From Cardiobacterium sp. Marseille-Q4385 (GTDB lineage Bacteria; Pseudomonadota; Gammaproteobacteria; Cardiobacteriales; Cardiobacteriaceae), in the NCBI RefSeq assembly GCF_916618745.1, contig NZ_OU745373.1, forward strand, positions 2,563,366-2,627,365: a stretch of DNA of 64,000 nucleotides, given 5' to 3'. Positions 9,314 through 18,192 of this stretch are shown piece after piece. The number at the start of each line of letters is the position of its first letter. Positions within the stretch are counted from its first letter, which is position 1. The notes beneath the pieces were generated by a model. It did no database searches and had not been told where the DNA came from. It saw only the letters and a program-made list of their open reading frames with translations. The translations under genes were made by a program, and so were the position numbers.

Positions 9314-10090
9314 TTAGACGGCCACGGGCGCTTTGATGGGCGGATGGCTGTGGTAGTGCTGTAACTGGATATCGTCGTAGTGGTAGCTGTCGATGCTTGC
9401 CGCCTGGCGCAGGGCTAGCGTGGGCAGCGGGTAGGGCGTGCGGCTGAGTTGTTCACGCGCCTGGTCGAAGTGGTTGTTGTAGAGGTGCACGTCGCCGCCC
9501 GTCCAGATGAAGTCGCCAACTTGCAGTCCGGCCTGCTGCGCCATCATGTGCGTCAGGAGGGCATAGCTTGCGATGTTAAATGGCACGCCGAGGAAGACGT
9601 CCGCCGAGCGCTGGTAGAGTTGGCAGGAAAGGCGGCCACCCGCAACGTAGAACTGGAACAGGGTGTGGCAGGGCATCAGCGCCATGTCCGCCAGTTCGCC
9701 GACGTTCCAGGCCGAGACGATCATGCGGCGCGAGTCGGGGTCGGTTTTCAGGAGATGCAGGACGTGGGCAATCTGGTCGTGTCCAGCCCAGTCGCGCCAC
9801 TGCTTGCCGTAAATCGGGCCGAGGTCGCCGTGCTCGTCCGCCCATTCGTCCCAGATGGTTACACCGTTATCGCGCAGGTAACCGATGTTGGTTTCGCCGC
9901 GCAGGAACCACAGCAGTTCATGCACGATGGATTTGAAATGCACACGCTTGGTGGTAAGCAGCGGGAACCCGTCCTGCAAGTTCAGGCGCATCTGGTAGCC
10001 GAAAACGGAGCGCGTCCCCGTGCCGGTGCGGTCAGCCTTGGTGCTGCCGTGCTCCAGCACATGGCGCAGAAGGTCAAGATACGCTTGCAC
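9314..10090 (-). CDS. thyA: Thymidylate synthase
   Basis: The 258-residue protein makes dTMP from dUMP using methylene-tetrahydrofolate. The nucleophile is Cys141 in ALMPCHTLFQF, and DRTGTGT near residue 20, QLYQRSADVFLGVPFNIASY and the HLYNNH segment are also present. Length is close to the usual 264. The start overlaps the 3' end of lgt by 17 bp, the arrangement also seen in Enterobacteria, which supports translational coupling. Confidence 0.97.
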   Translation of the reverse strand: MQAYLDLLRHVLEHGSTKADRTGTGTRSVFGYQMRLNLQDGFPLLTTKRVHFKSIVHELLWFLRGETNIGYLRDNGVTIWDEWADEHGDLGPIYGKQWRDWAGHDQIAHVLHLLKTDPDSRRMIVSAWNVGELADMALMPCHTLFQFYVAGGRLSCQLYQRSADVFLGVPFNIASYALLTHMMAQQAGLQVGDFIWTGGDVHLYNNHFDQAREQLSRTPYPLPTLALRQAASIDSYHYDDIQLQHYHSHPPIKAPVAV

Positions 10091-10859
10091 GCGGCCCCCG
10101 TCGCAACATCAGCCACAGGCCGAAGACAATCATCGGCAGACTGAGCGCCTGCCCCATTGTGATCTCGCCGATAAGGAAATTCACCTGCCCGTCCGGCTGG
10201 CGCACCATCTCAACCAGCGAGCGGAAAATGCCGTAGAGGACGAGGAACAGCCCCGCTACTTGCCCGCTGCGGCGCGGCTTGGCGGAATAGAACCAGACAG
10301 CGATGAAGAGGACGATGCCTTCCAGCCCCGCTTCATACAGCTGCGAAGGATGGCGCGGGATGCCGTCGCCGGTGCCGGGGAAGACCATGCCCCAGGGCAG
10401 GTCGGTCGGTCGGCCCCACAACTCGCCGTTAATAAAATTGCCGATGCGGCCAAAGAACAGTCCCGGCGGAATCATCGGCGCGACATAATCGGCGACCGCC
10501 CAAAACGCCTTGCCCTTTTTGCGCCCAAACAGCCAGAGCAGGAATATCACCCCGAGCAGGCCGCCGTGAAAAGACATCCCGCCTTCCCAGATTTTCAGCG
10601 GATAAAGCCAGTCACGCGCCCAATAGCCCATGCCGTAGAACAGCACATAGCCAATCCGCCCACCCAGCACCACGCCGAGCATCAAATACGTCATCAAATC
10701 GCTGACATCTTCCTTGGTCCAGGCGGGATTCGATTTGGTGCGCCGCACGCCGAGCAGATAGGCGCAGCCGAAACCGATGACATACATCAGGCCGTACCAG
10801 GTCGGGTGAATCGGGCCGAGCTTAAAAATATAGGGGTTGAAATTGGGGAATTGCAGCAT
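10074..10859 (-). CDS. lgt: Prolipoprotein diacylglyceryl transferase
   Basis: This 261-residue inner-membrane enzyme attaches diacylglycerol to the lipobox Cys of prolipoproteins. Several hydrophobic segments are visible, and the signature GRIGNFINGELWGRPT lies near residue 140. The gene heads the lgt-thyA-mrcB cluster. About 106 bp of AT-richer DNA upstream separate it from the convergently unrelated gene at 10966 and should hold its promoter. Confidence 0.97.
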   Translation of the reverse strand: MLQFPNFNPYIFKLGPIHPTWYGLMYVIGFGCAYLLGVRRTKSNPAWTKEDVSDLMTYLMLGVVLGGRIGYVLFYGMGYWARDWLYPLKIWEGGMSFHGGLLGVIFLLWLFGRKKGKAFWAVADYVAPMIPPGLFFGRIGNFINGELWGRPTDLPWGMVFPGTGDGIPRHPSQLYEAGLEGIVLFIAVWFYSAKPRRSGQVAGLFLVLYGIFRSLVEMVRQPDGQVNFLIGEITMGQALSLPMIVFGLWLMLRRGPRASVS

Positions 10860-10965
10860 GAACCTAAAACCTTCTACTGAAAAAACAGCGCATTACAGTC
10901 GCATCAAGACATAAAAAAACGCGCGCGATAATAGCACAAAGCCTGTGCACGGCGGGGCGCGGGCA

Positions 10966-11871
10966 TTAACGGATACGGATGCGGCGCGAGGCGAACAGCC
11001 CTTCGCACACCCGCTGCGCCCGCCGCCCTAACCATAAAAACAGCAGAATACTGAGCGGCACGGAAACAAAACAAGTCAACCACATCGTGCGCTGAAATTG
11101 CCGGTAGCGTGCGCGGAAATAATGCTCGTCATGCAATGACTGGCCATCAATCTCTATCGCATAGACAGCATCGACCCGCCGATTATTCCGGTAATACCAC
11201 ACCTTTATCGGCTTTCCGGCAAAGCGATAGACCTCATCGCAGGCATCGTGCTCAAAATAAAAATCGCAATTCAGATAGACACCATCAATCAGCAGATAAG
11301 ACCTAGTTGATTGCCTCGTGCTAATACCCCAGGGCGCCGCCGGCGTTTTGCCCTCCACAACCCGCATCTGTGCCAGCGGTATTTCCGGCGTTTTGTCCCG
11401 CAAAATCCTGGAAATATCGTTGTAACCTGCCGCAAAAACCACAAGCAGTAACAGTATATTTGTTAAGAACACACCCGAATCCAGATTGGAACGCACATAT
11501 CGCGTTTCCGTCTGACGCGGCAAAATGCGCAGATGATTTGCTCCATTATCCGCAATAGGCGCAATACGGTGACTGGATATGCCATTATCCGCAGAAAGAT
11601 GAATGGTCTGTATATCGAGATGCGCATAATTCTGCCAGCCCCAACTCCATACCGTCGGCAATGTGTAAATGGCGGAAGTTAGCACACAAGCCTGAAAATA
11701 TGTCTCGCGCCACGGCAACGCATACAGCAGCACAAATACCGCCAGCGTTAGCCAGAATAGGTTCCTGGCCGGCGTGCGGTCAGGATAAATCAGCATGGAC
11801 ATGCCGAGGGCATCATCATCTTGCCGCGCCAGCAGCAGTTCAGGGAAAGGGTCGTGATCGGGAGTGGTCAT
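10966..11871 (-). CDS. Unknown membrane protein
   Basis: I do not recognise this 301-residue protein. Hydrophobic segments at roughly residues 37-52, 62-75, 130-147 and 265-285 suggest about four membrane passes. The polar region between the third and fourth segments contains two Cys (NCDFYFEHDAC) and may be an extracytoplasmic loop. The frame is open further upstream to a GTG at 11928, but that would overlap the glycosylase gene by 25 bp, so the ATG at 11871 (MTTPDHDPFPELL) is preferred. Neither start has a clear Shine-Dalgarno sequence. It lies 32 bp behind the glycosylase gene and may be cotranscribed with it. Confidence 0.6.
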   Translation of the reverse strand: MTTPDHDPFPELLLARQDDDALGMSMLIYPDRTPARNLFWLTLAVFVLLYALPWRETYFQACVLTSAIYTLPTVWSWGWQNYAHLDIQTIHLSADNGISSHRIAPIADNGANHLRILPRQTETRYVRSNLDSGVFLTNILLLLVVFAAGYNDISRILRDKTPEIPLAQMRVVEGKTPAAPWGISTRQSTRSYLLIDGVYLNCDFYFEHDACDEVYRFAGKPIKVWYYRNNRRVDAVYAIEIDGQSLHDEHYFRARYRQFQRTMWLTCFVSVPLSILLFLWLGRRAQRVCEGLFASRRIRIR

Positions 11872-11903
11872 CGCGGTGGGCTGTATGGTGAAGGGCAGGG
11901 CGC

Positions 11904-12542
11904 TCAGGCAGGACTGGCAGGCGGGCACAGCCAGCTTTCATCCAGCTGCGGGTTTTTGCGGAAGGCTTTGCCGTGTTCGTCAATCACCGCATGCCATTCC
12001 TGCGCGGTGTGCAGGCTGACGTCATCCAGCAGCAGCATGCACTCGGCACGCAGGGTGGTGTAATCGCCGGCGGTGCTCAATCCCAGGCGCTGAAAGAGGC
12101 GCAGGGCGTAACGGTCGGCAATGAAGACTTTGCGCCCGAAGATGTAAAGCAGCATGGCGTCCGCCGTTTCCTGTCCCACGCCTTTGAGGGTCAGCAGTTC
12201 CGTGCGCAGCGCGGCGGTTGGCACCTCGGTAAAAGCGGCAAGATCTCCGCCTTTGTCGATAAACCACTGCACCAGTTCCTTGATATACACGCTTTTTTGT
12301 TTATAGAACCCGGCGGGGCGGATGCGCGCCTGCAAGGCCTCCAAAGGTAACGCTGCCAGGGCAGCGGGAGTCAGCACGTCTGCCAGTCCCGCCAGCGCTT
12401 TCTCGGCATTCTGCTGGGTTGTCTGCTGGATCAGGATCATCGAGACCCAGTCGGCGAGGCGGTTTTCCTGACACCACCAGCGTTGTTCACCGTAATGCCG
12501 GCGCAGCCGTTCCAGGGTGGTGATGATGCGGGTGCGGTTCAT
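11904..12542 (-). CDS. HhH-GPD DNA glycosylase, MagIII-like (3-methyladenine type)
   Basis: The 212-residue protein belongs to the endonuclease III superfamily of base-excision glycosylases. The helix-hairpin-helix LKGVGQETADAMLL lies near residue 118, and the catalytic Asp is in FIADRY near residue 140. The lyase Lys of endonuclease III is replaced by Gln in GVGQET, predicting a monofunctional glycosylase. The four-Cys [4Fe-4S] cluster after the domain is absent. RPAGFYKQKS and the GPD region resemble, from memory, Helicobacter pylori MagIII, which removes 3-methyladenine. MagIII is therefore the likeliest role, by family resemblance only. Confidence 0.78.
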   Translation of the reverse strand: MNRTRIITTLERLRRHYGEQRWWCQENRLADWVSMILIQQTTQQNAEKALAGLADVLTPAALAALPLEALQARIRPAGFYKQKSVYIKELVQWFIDKGGDLAAFTEVPTAALRTELLTLKGVGQETADAMLLYIFGRKVFIADRYALRLFQRLGLSTAGDYTTLRAECMLLLDDVSLHTAQEWHAVIDEHGKAFRKNPQLDESWLCPPASPA

Positions 12543-12575
12543 GCGGGGCTCCGAGATGGCGGGAAAAAGACAGGT

Positions 12576-13151
12576 TCATACCGCATAGGCGGTCAGCCAC
12601 CAGGCCGCCAGGATGCCGGCGGCAAAGCCCCAGATATGCGCCGCCCAGGAGATTTGCGGGCGGTATTTGAACAGCGAGAGCAGCAGGCCGCCATAAAGGA
12701 GGAAAGCGGCGGCGGCGTAAAAGAGCGCGTGCTTGTCGCGGCTGAACCAGGCGTAGGCGAGCAGGAAGCCGAACAGGGCGAAAACCAGGCCGGAGGCGCC
12801 GAGCATGATCGCCCGCCGCCCGAATAGCCAGACGCCCAGCCCGCTGCCGCCAATGGCGATGAAGAGCAGCAGGAAGAGCTGGTGCGGCGGCAGCAAATCC
12901 CCGCTGAGGAAACCGAGGATGGCGAGCGGGATGGAGTTGGAGAGCAGATGGGCTAGGTCAACGTGCAGGAGCGGGGCGGTAAAGATGGCGGGCAGGCTGA
13001 GGAAGCGGCGCGGATGGATGCCGAATACGGGACGCAGGATTTTGCAGGTCAGGAAATCAAGGATAAACCCCGCCCAGATCAGGGCGAGCAGGGCGAGCAG
13101 CGGATAGCGGACGGCGTAGTGCCAGAGGGTTGCGGGATCGGGGAGCATCAT
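12576..13151 (-). CDS. Rhomboid family intramembrane serine protease
   Basis: The 191-residue polytopic membrane protein has the rhomboid dyad: Ser in GASGLVFALFG near residue 120 and His in AAHIWGFAAG near residue 170. The HVDLAHLLSN segment near residue 65 supplies the conserved His/Asn of the L1-TM2 region. It cleaves membrane proteins within the bilayer; the substrate is unknown. The size fits a compact six-helix GlpG core without a cytosolic domain. It lies 33 bp upstream of the glycosylase gene on the same strand. Confidence 0.88.
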   Translation of the reverse strand: MMLPDPATLWHYAVRYPLLALLALIWAGFILDFLTCKILRPVFGIHPRRFLSLPAIFTAPLLHVDLAHLLSNSIPLAILGFLSGDLLPPHQLFLLLFIAIGGSGLGVWLFGRRAIMLGASGLVFALFGFLLAYAWFSRDKHALFYAAAAFLLYGGLLLSLFKYRPQISWAAHIWGFAAGILAAWWLTAYAV

Positions 13152-13225
13152 CCGGAGAGTAGCAGGTTCGGCGGCATTCTATTGCGCGGCATGGGCGCTT
13201 TCGAGGCTTGCGGCGGGCGGGGTGG

Positions 13226-13861
13226 TCATGTGTTGAGGACTTTGCTCATCGGAATCGCGCATTCCATGACGATGAGCGCCGCTTGCGTCGGCGGCAGGGC
13301 GTCTTGCGCCAGCATTTTCTGGATGGCGAGGCCGTAGGCGAGGTGCCAGTCCTGCGGCGGAACATGCAAACGGTCCAGCACGCCGGCTTTGAGCGGTTGC
13401 CACAGTTGCAGGCATTCCAGCGGCGCCATGCGGATGTGCAGCCCCAGTGGCAGACGTGGGACACCAAAGAGCGGCGCACCGATGGTTTGCGTCACGTGAT
13501 AGCGGATGGCTTCAGTGTCCGGCAGGGCGGCGTCTTCATATTTCTGCATGGCGGTAGCGAGCAGTGACCAGACGGAAAGACGGTCTTGCAGGAGCAGGCG
13601 GTCAATCGTCTCGCCATAATAATAATGGCGACCGGCCACGTCGCTGACCGTGATGAGGGCGTCGGATTTATCGGCGTGGAGGAAAAGCGCTTCTTGCAGG
13701 CAGGCCTGTCCAGCGAGGCTGCCGAGGGCAGCAAAGGCACTGGCGGTTTGCGCGTCTTTCTCTTCGCGCAGAATGGCATTGATATTTTCATAAATTTCGA
13801 TGGCGGCGATCTTCGCGGCAATATGCGCCGCCTTGCCGGCAGAAGGGGAGGGGGCGTTCAT
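13226..13861 (-). CDS. Unknown cytoplasmic protein
   Basis: I do not recognise this 211-residue protein. It is mostly alpha-helical in appearance, with no signal peptide, membrane segment or Cys cluster. The frame extends to an ATG at 13894, but a TATAAT box on the minus strand at 13897-13902 would place transcription start at about 13890, so the ATG at 13861 (MNAPSPSAGK) is preferred. It is a single gene between the rhomboid gene and tRNA-Arg. Confidence 0.6.
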   Translation of the reverse strand: MNAPSPSAGKAAHIAAKIAAIEIYENINAILREEKDAQTASAFAALGSLAGQACLQEALFLHADKSDALITVSDVAGRHYYYGETIDRLLLQDRLSVWSLLATAMQKYEDAALPDTEAIRYHVTQTIGAPLFGVPRLPLGLHIRMAPLECLQLWQPLKAGVLDRLHVPPQDWHLAYGLAIQKMLAQDALPPTQAALIVMECAIPMSKVLNT

Positions 13862-13970
13862 GGGGATTCCGGTGCGGATAAGGTGTCGGTGCATGAATTA
13901 TATGCAAAAACCGTACCGTTTCGCGGCACCGTGCGGCATTTTTTCGCCGAGAATCAAGCAGAAGAAAAGA

Positions 13971-14047
<77 letters not shown>

Positions 14048-14074
14048 ATATTGGGGGACATATTGAAAGAAAAA

Positions 14075-14407
14075 GAGTTCGCCGATAAGCCGGGTTCTGT
14101 CGTGGGCAATCATTCCTCTGCGATACCCGTTACCGGATACCTCTAGCAACCTACCCGGAATCACGGCGGGCCGCCGCATGGATTCCCTATTTGGTCTTGC
14201 TCCGGGTGGGGTTTACCCTGCCAAGCCCGTTACCGGCCTTGCGGTGCGCTCTTACCGCACCATTTCACCCTTACCTGCAACGCAGGCGGTATCTTTTCTG
14301 TGGCACTTTCCGTCGGCTCACGCCGCCCGGGTGTTACCCGGCACCCTGCCCTGTGGAGCCCGGACTTTCCTCTGCACCGAAGCACAGCGATTGCCTGGCG
14401 AACTCAG
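14075..14407 (-). ncRNA. rnpB: RNase P RNA, bacterial class A
   Basis: The minus strand carries the conserved 5' block GAGGAAAGTCCGGGCTCC, GGTAAGGGTGAAA, GGTGCGGTAAGAGCGCACCG, AGACCAAATAGGG and the 3' block ACAGAACCCGGCTTAT. The ends GAGTTCGCC and GGCGAACTC pair as helix P1, giving a length of about 331 nt. A T-rich stretch follows the 3' end. It is the ribozyme that matures the 5' ends of tRNAs. The tRNA-Arg gene lies only about 27 bp downstream on the same strand and may be cotranscribed. Confidence 0.96.
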
Positions 14408-14414
14408 GGCGCGG

Positions 14415-14443
14415 ATTGTAGGCAGAGCCCGCCTGCCTTGCAA
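14415..14443 (-). promoter_or_regulatory. Sigma-70 promoter of rnpB
   Basis: On the minus strand, TTGCAA (14443-14438), a 17-bp spacer and TACAAT (14420-14415) lie about 8 bp before the predicted 5' end of RNase P RNA. Confidence 0.85.
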
Positions 14444-14508
14444 GCAGAAACCGCGAAAATTACAATGCCAGACATCCCTTAACCCCACCAAAAACAAGGA
14501 GAAAACCC

Positions 14509-15090
14509 ATGACTGGCTGGATTATCCTCGCTCTCGTCATCATCGCCATTGCCGTTTCCGTCGGCATCTACAACAGCCTTGTCAACAAGCGCAACGAATA
14601 CAAAAACGCTTTCGCACAAATTGACGTGCAGCTTACCCGCCGTTACGACCTTATCCCTAATCTCGTTGAAGTTGCGCGCAAATACCTGCAACACGAACAA
14701 GAAACCCTGACCAGCGTCATCGCCGCGCGTAATCACGCCGCGAATGCCCTGAAAAACACCGGTGGCGGCACGGCGGGCATCGGCGAACTTGCCGCTGCCG
14801 AACAAGCCCTTGGCGCGCGCCTCGGCGGCCTTTACGCCACCTTTGAAAACTACCCTGAGCTCAAAGCGGACAACCAGCTTGCCGCCCTGCGCGAAGAAAT
14901 CGCCTCTACCGAGAACCGCATTGCCTTCGCGCGCCAGTACTACAACGACAGCGTCACCGACTACAACAACGCCGTGCAGCAATTCCCCGCCAACATCATC
15001 GCCGGCATCTTTGCCTTCCGCGCTAACAGCCTGCTGGAAATTGACGACATCGACACCAAGCGCGCCCCGGTACAAGTGAAATTCGACTGA
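14509..15090 (+). CDS. lemA: LemA family protein
   Basis: The 193-residue protein has an N-terminal membrane segment (about residues 4-22), followed by NEYKNAFAQIDVQLTRRYDLIPNLVEV, here cited as two parts (NEYKNAFAQIDVQ and RRYDLIPNLVE), which is the LemA signature. The rest is a helical bundle. LemA proteins are membrane-anchored with an unsettled role, and they often sit beside M48 peptidases. The start has a good AAGGAG ribosome-binding site. The stop TGA shares one base with the ATG of the next gene (TGATG), so the two are translationally coupled. Confidence 0.93.
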   Translation: MTGWIILALVIIAIAVSVGIYNSLVNKRNEYKNAFAQIDVQLTRRYDLIPNLVEVARKYLQHEQETLTSVIAARNHAANALKNTGGGTAGIGELAAAEQALGARLGGLYATFENYPELKADNQLAALREEIASTENRIAFARQYYNDSVTDYNNAVQQFPANIIAGIFAFRANSLLEIDDIDTKRAPVQVKFD

Positions 15091-16976
15091 TGGCGACCCT
15101 CTTTCGCGAAGAACACCAGCAGGCGGACGTCGCCAGCCGCCGCCTGCAAATAGCCTTCTGGCTGGGCGCGCTCGCCAGCTACCTTACCTACAGCCTCGCC
15201 TGCGCGCTCACGCTCTTCGGCGTGAGCCCCATCATCGCTGCCCTGCGCGACAGCCCGCACACCTTCAGTAGCCTCTACCTCCACATCAGCCTCATCGCCG
15301 GCCTCATCCCCACCGCTGCGCTGCTCATCGCTTACACCGACATGCAGCGCAAAATGCGCGCAACGAGCGCCGACGAGCAGGCGCGCGCCCTCGGCGCCGA
15401 GCTCGCCTGCTCGGAAAAACACCGCGCCGACCGCCTCTACACCAACCTCGTCGCCGAAATGAGCGCCGCATCCGGCAACGCCGTACCCGCCACCTACATC
15501 CAGCGCAACGACGACAGTATCAACGCCTTCATCGTCGGCGGTGCAGACGGCAGCCTCGCCCTCACCGTCAGCCAGGGTGCGATAGACAGCCTCACCCGCG
15601 ACGAACTGCAAGCCATCATTGGCCACGAATACGGCCACATCGAAAACGGCGACCTCGCCATTTATGCCCGCCTCACTGCGATGGTGCATGGCTACTACAT
15701 CATCAGCGACTGGCCAAACCGCCAGGAGCGAATCCACACCGCCCCCGAAGCCCAGCTCTTCGACCTGCGCGGCATCATGCGAAACGACGACAGCCCGGAT
15801 ATCAGTATCCCCGCCGCCGCCTTCACCATCCTCGGCTCCATCCTCTACCTCTATGGCCGCCTGCTGCAAGCCGCCTTCTCGCGCCGCCGCGAAGAAATGG
15901 CGGACGCCCGCGCCGTGCAATACACCCGCAACCCTGACGCCCTCGTCAGTGCCCTGAAAAAAGCCTGGGCCTTGCAAGAAAACGGCCTCAACCCGCGCCG
16001 CCCGCCGCGCGACCGTGCCCACATCTACTTCATCCACTACCAAAGCGGACTGAACCGCCTGCTACGCACCCACCCGCCGCTGGCCGAGCGCATCCGCACC
16101 TGGGGCGGAGGCGACATCAGCCCCGAAGAACTTGATGCCATCCTCTTCGACATCCAGGAACACCGCCGCAACCAATACGAAATTGACCCGGCCAAACGCA
16201 GCCAGGACGCCCTCGCACTCAACCCCACCTACCCCATCCTCAGCCTTGACCGCAGCCTTGCTGCGGTCCACTACCCTGCACCGGTAGATCCCGCTGCCGC
16301 CCTGCTCGCCCTCTACATCTACCACAGCGGCGTCTACTACTACACCCTCGAAGACGAAGGCACCATCCCGCGCGCCACCCTCGATGCCAGCCGCAACGCC
16401 TATACCACCATCGAACACAGCGAACCCGTCGCACAAATCGCCCTGCTCGCCCACCTCACACAAGCAACTGCCGCCCTCGGTGAAGAACAAAAAAACACCC
16501 TCGAACAACACATCCGCCAGCTCATCAAGCACGACCGCCAACTCAGCCGCTACGAACTCGCCGCCTACATCGTCTGGCGCGCGAGCCGCATCCCCGGTGG
16601 CAACGTCGCCGACTACCGCACCCACCGCGACGCCATCACCTACCTCTACACCTACCTGGCGAGCGACAACCCGGACGACGACAACCCCGCTGCAACCTAC
16701 CAAAAACTGCTGGCGAACGGCCTGCCGCTTACCGATGCCCCCGCCTACGACCCCATTGACACCGCAGCGCACCAAAACGGCCTGCTCCTTTGTCGCCATC
16801 TTGAAACCCTGCGCCAACTCGCTCCGAGCTACCGCCAAACCCTGCTCGATAGCATCAACACCTACTACCGCCACAAGCAGCAACTCACCCTCAAACAGGC
16901 CTACCTGCGCTTTGCCCTGCAACAGGCCCTTGCTCCCGACCGCCCCACCCAACACACGCACAAGACACGCGCTTGA
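15090..16976 (+). CDS. M48 family (HtpX/Ste24-like) membrane metallopeptidase
   Basis: The 628-residue protein has two N-terminal membrane segments (about residues 25-50 and 62-85), then a zinc peptidase domain with His179-Glu180-Tyr-Gly-His183 (HEYGH) and the third ligand Glu268 in REEMADARAV. A further hydrophobic stretch lies near residue 250. The C-terminal half (about 350-628) is a helical region unlike HtpX, making the protein roughly twice the length of HtpX. Coupling with lemA suggests a LemA-peptidase pair in membrane or envelope quality control; substrates are unknown. Confidence 0.85.
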   Translation: MATLFREEHQQADVASRRLQIAFWLGALASYLTYSLACALTLFGVSPIIAALRDSPHTFSSLYLHISLIAGLIPTAALLIAYTDMQRKMRATSADEQARALGAELACSEKHRADRLYTNLVAEMSAASGNAVPATYIQRNDDSINAFIVGGADGSLALTVSQGAIDSLTRDELQAIIGHEYGHIENGDLAIYARLTAMVHGYYIISDWPNRQERIHTAPEAQLFDLRGIMRNDDSPDISIPAAAFTILGSILYLYGRLLQAAFSRRREEMADARAVQYTRNPDALVSALKKAWALQENGLNPRRPPRDRAHIYFIHYQSGLNRLLRTHPPLAERIRTWGGGDISPEELDAILFDIQEHRRNQYEIDPAKRSQDALALNPTYPILSLDRSLAAVHYPAPVDPAAALLALYIYHSGVYYYTLEDEGTIPRATLDASRNAYTTIEHSEPVAQIALLAHLTQATAALGEEQKNTLEQHIRQLIKHDRQLSRYELAAYIVWRASRIPGGNVADYRTHRDAITYLYTYLASDNPDDDNPAATYQKLLANGLPLTDAPAYDPIDTAAHQNGLLLCRHLETLRQLAPSYRQTLLDSINTYYRHKQQLTLKQAYLRFALQQALAPDRPTQHTHKTRA

Positions 16977-17041
16977 ACTATTTGCCGGTAGCGGCAACGC
17001 ATGGGCCATCTTCTTCATTTCCGCCCGTGGGAGAAAACGGC

Positions 17042-18136
17042 ATGAAATACGTCTGCTCGCACTGTCACCGTGAAGAAAACATCACCACCCGCCACGCCAA
17101 ATGTGCTTGCGGCGGGCTGTGGCAGCTGGATTACCGTCCACCTGCCTTCACCGCCGACGGCATTGACCGCGCTGAATGGTCACAATTCCGTTACCACCGC
17201 TATATGGCGCTCAATGGCGATGCCTGGCGCGCCGTTTCCATGGGCGAGGGCATGACGCCCGTCATCCGCTTCGATGACGACGTCCTGCTGAAAATGGACT
17301 ATCTCATGCCGACCCTGTCCTTCAAAGACCGGGGCGCGGCTGTCCTCGTCGCCCACTGCAAAAGCATCGGCGTCGAGAAAGTCGTGCAGGACAGCAGCGG
17401 CAACGCCGGCAACAGCGTCGCCGCTTACTGCGCCCGTGCCGGCATCGCCTGCGAAATCTTTGTGCCGGAAGGCACCTCGCCGAAGAAAATCAACATGATT
17501 GAAGCGCACGGCGCGATTGCCAACGTTGTGCCCGGCAGTCGCGACCACTGCGCCGACGTCTGCCGCGCCAAAGTCGAAACAGAAGGCGTCTATTACGCCA
17601 ACCACGTCTATAACCCCTTCTTTTACGAAGGCACCAAAACCTATATCTACGAAGTCTATGAACAACTGGGGCGCATCCCGCAGCACCTGATCATCCCGGT
17701 TGGCAACGGCACCCTTTTCCTCGGCGTAATGCAGGCGCTGGAACACCTGCTGGCAAGCGGTGTCATCGCGCAGATGCCGACCATCATTGCCGTGCAGAGC
17801 GAATACTGCGACCCGCTGCTGCGCGCGGCGGCGCAACATGCAAGTGAAGCGGCGGCCATCACCCCGCAACCGACCATCGCCGAAGGTATCGCCATCGGCG
17901 AGCCGATGCGCGGCGCGACGATTCTCGCTTACGCGGCAAAATACGGCGTGCGCTTCATCCACGCGCCGGAAGAAGACATCCTGCACGCACGCGCGACACT
18001 GGCGGCACGCGGCATTTACTGCGAACACACTACCGCTGCAAACTACGCCGCCTACCTGTACTATTGCGCCCAATACGGCGCGACGCCGGATTGCCTGATA
18101 ACGATGTGCGGCGCAGGGCTGAAATCTGATCACTGA
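17042..18136 (+). CDS. Threonine synthase-like PLP-dependent enzyme
   Basis: The 364-residue fold-type II PLP enzyme has Lys95 in SFKDRGA, the threonine synthase signature, a phosphate-binding SSGNAGNS near residue 117 and VGNGTLFLG near residue 220. The N-terminus has a short zinc-ribbon-like set of Cys (CSHC and CACG). This is seen in the shorter, archaeal/Bacillus-like threonine synthases and not in the E. coli type. It would convert O-phosphohomoserine to threonine. Other PLP lyases of the same family cannot be excluded. The frame opens upstream at 16973, but ATG 17042 has GGGAGA before it. It ends at a shared terminator with clpB. Confidence 0.75.
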   Translation: MKYVCSHCHREENITTRHAKCACGGLWQLDYRPPAFTADGIDRAEWSQFRYHRYMALNGDAWRAVSMGEGMTPVIRFDDDVLLKMDYLMPTLSFKDRGAAVLVAHCKSIGVEKVVQDSSGNAGNSVAAYCARAGIACEIFVPEGTSPKKINMIEAHGAIANVVPGSRDHCADVCRAKVETEGVYYANHVYNPFFYEGTKTYIYEVYEQLGRIPQHLIIPVGNGTLFLGVMQALEHLLASGVIAQMPTIIAVQSEYCDPLLRAAAQHASEAAAITPQPTIAEGIAIGEPMRGATILAYAAKYGVRFIHAPEEDILHARATLAARGIYCEHTTAANYAAYLYYCAQYGATPDCLITMCGAGLKSDH

Positions 18137-18146
18137 ATGACGCCCA

Positions 18147-18175
18147 CAAAAAACCCGCCTTGCGGCGGGTTTTTC
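18147..18175. terminator. Bidirectional intrinsic terminator
   Basis: CCCGCC-TTGC-GGCGGG (18154-18169) is flanked by A6 on the left and T5 on the right. It can stop both the plus-strand threonine synthase-like gene and minus-strand clpB. Confidence 0.92.
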
Positions 18176-18192
18176 TGTGCGTAAAAGCAGCA

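Noticed and set aside
14048..14066. Repeated GGGGACATATTG next to tRNA-Arg as a possible integration site
   Set aside because: It is only a 12-bp direct duplication at the tRNA 5' side. No integrase or mobile genes are in the window, and attachment sites normally use the tRNA 3' end.
14090..14400. Riboswitch-like structured leader before lemA
   Set aside because: The structured region is rnpB on the opposite strand; nothing else structured lies before lemA.
14178..14624. Plus-strand frame of 148 codons across rnpB
   Set aside because: It is the reverse complement of the RNase P RNA, whose conserved blocks and promoter are clear.
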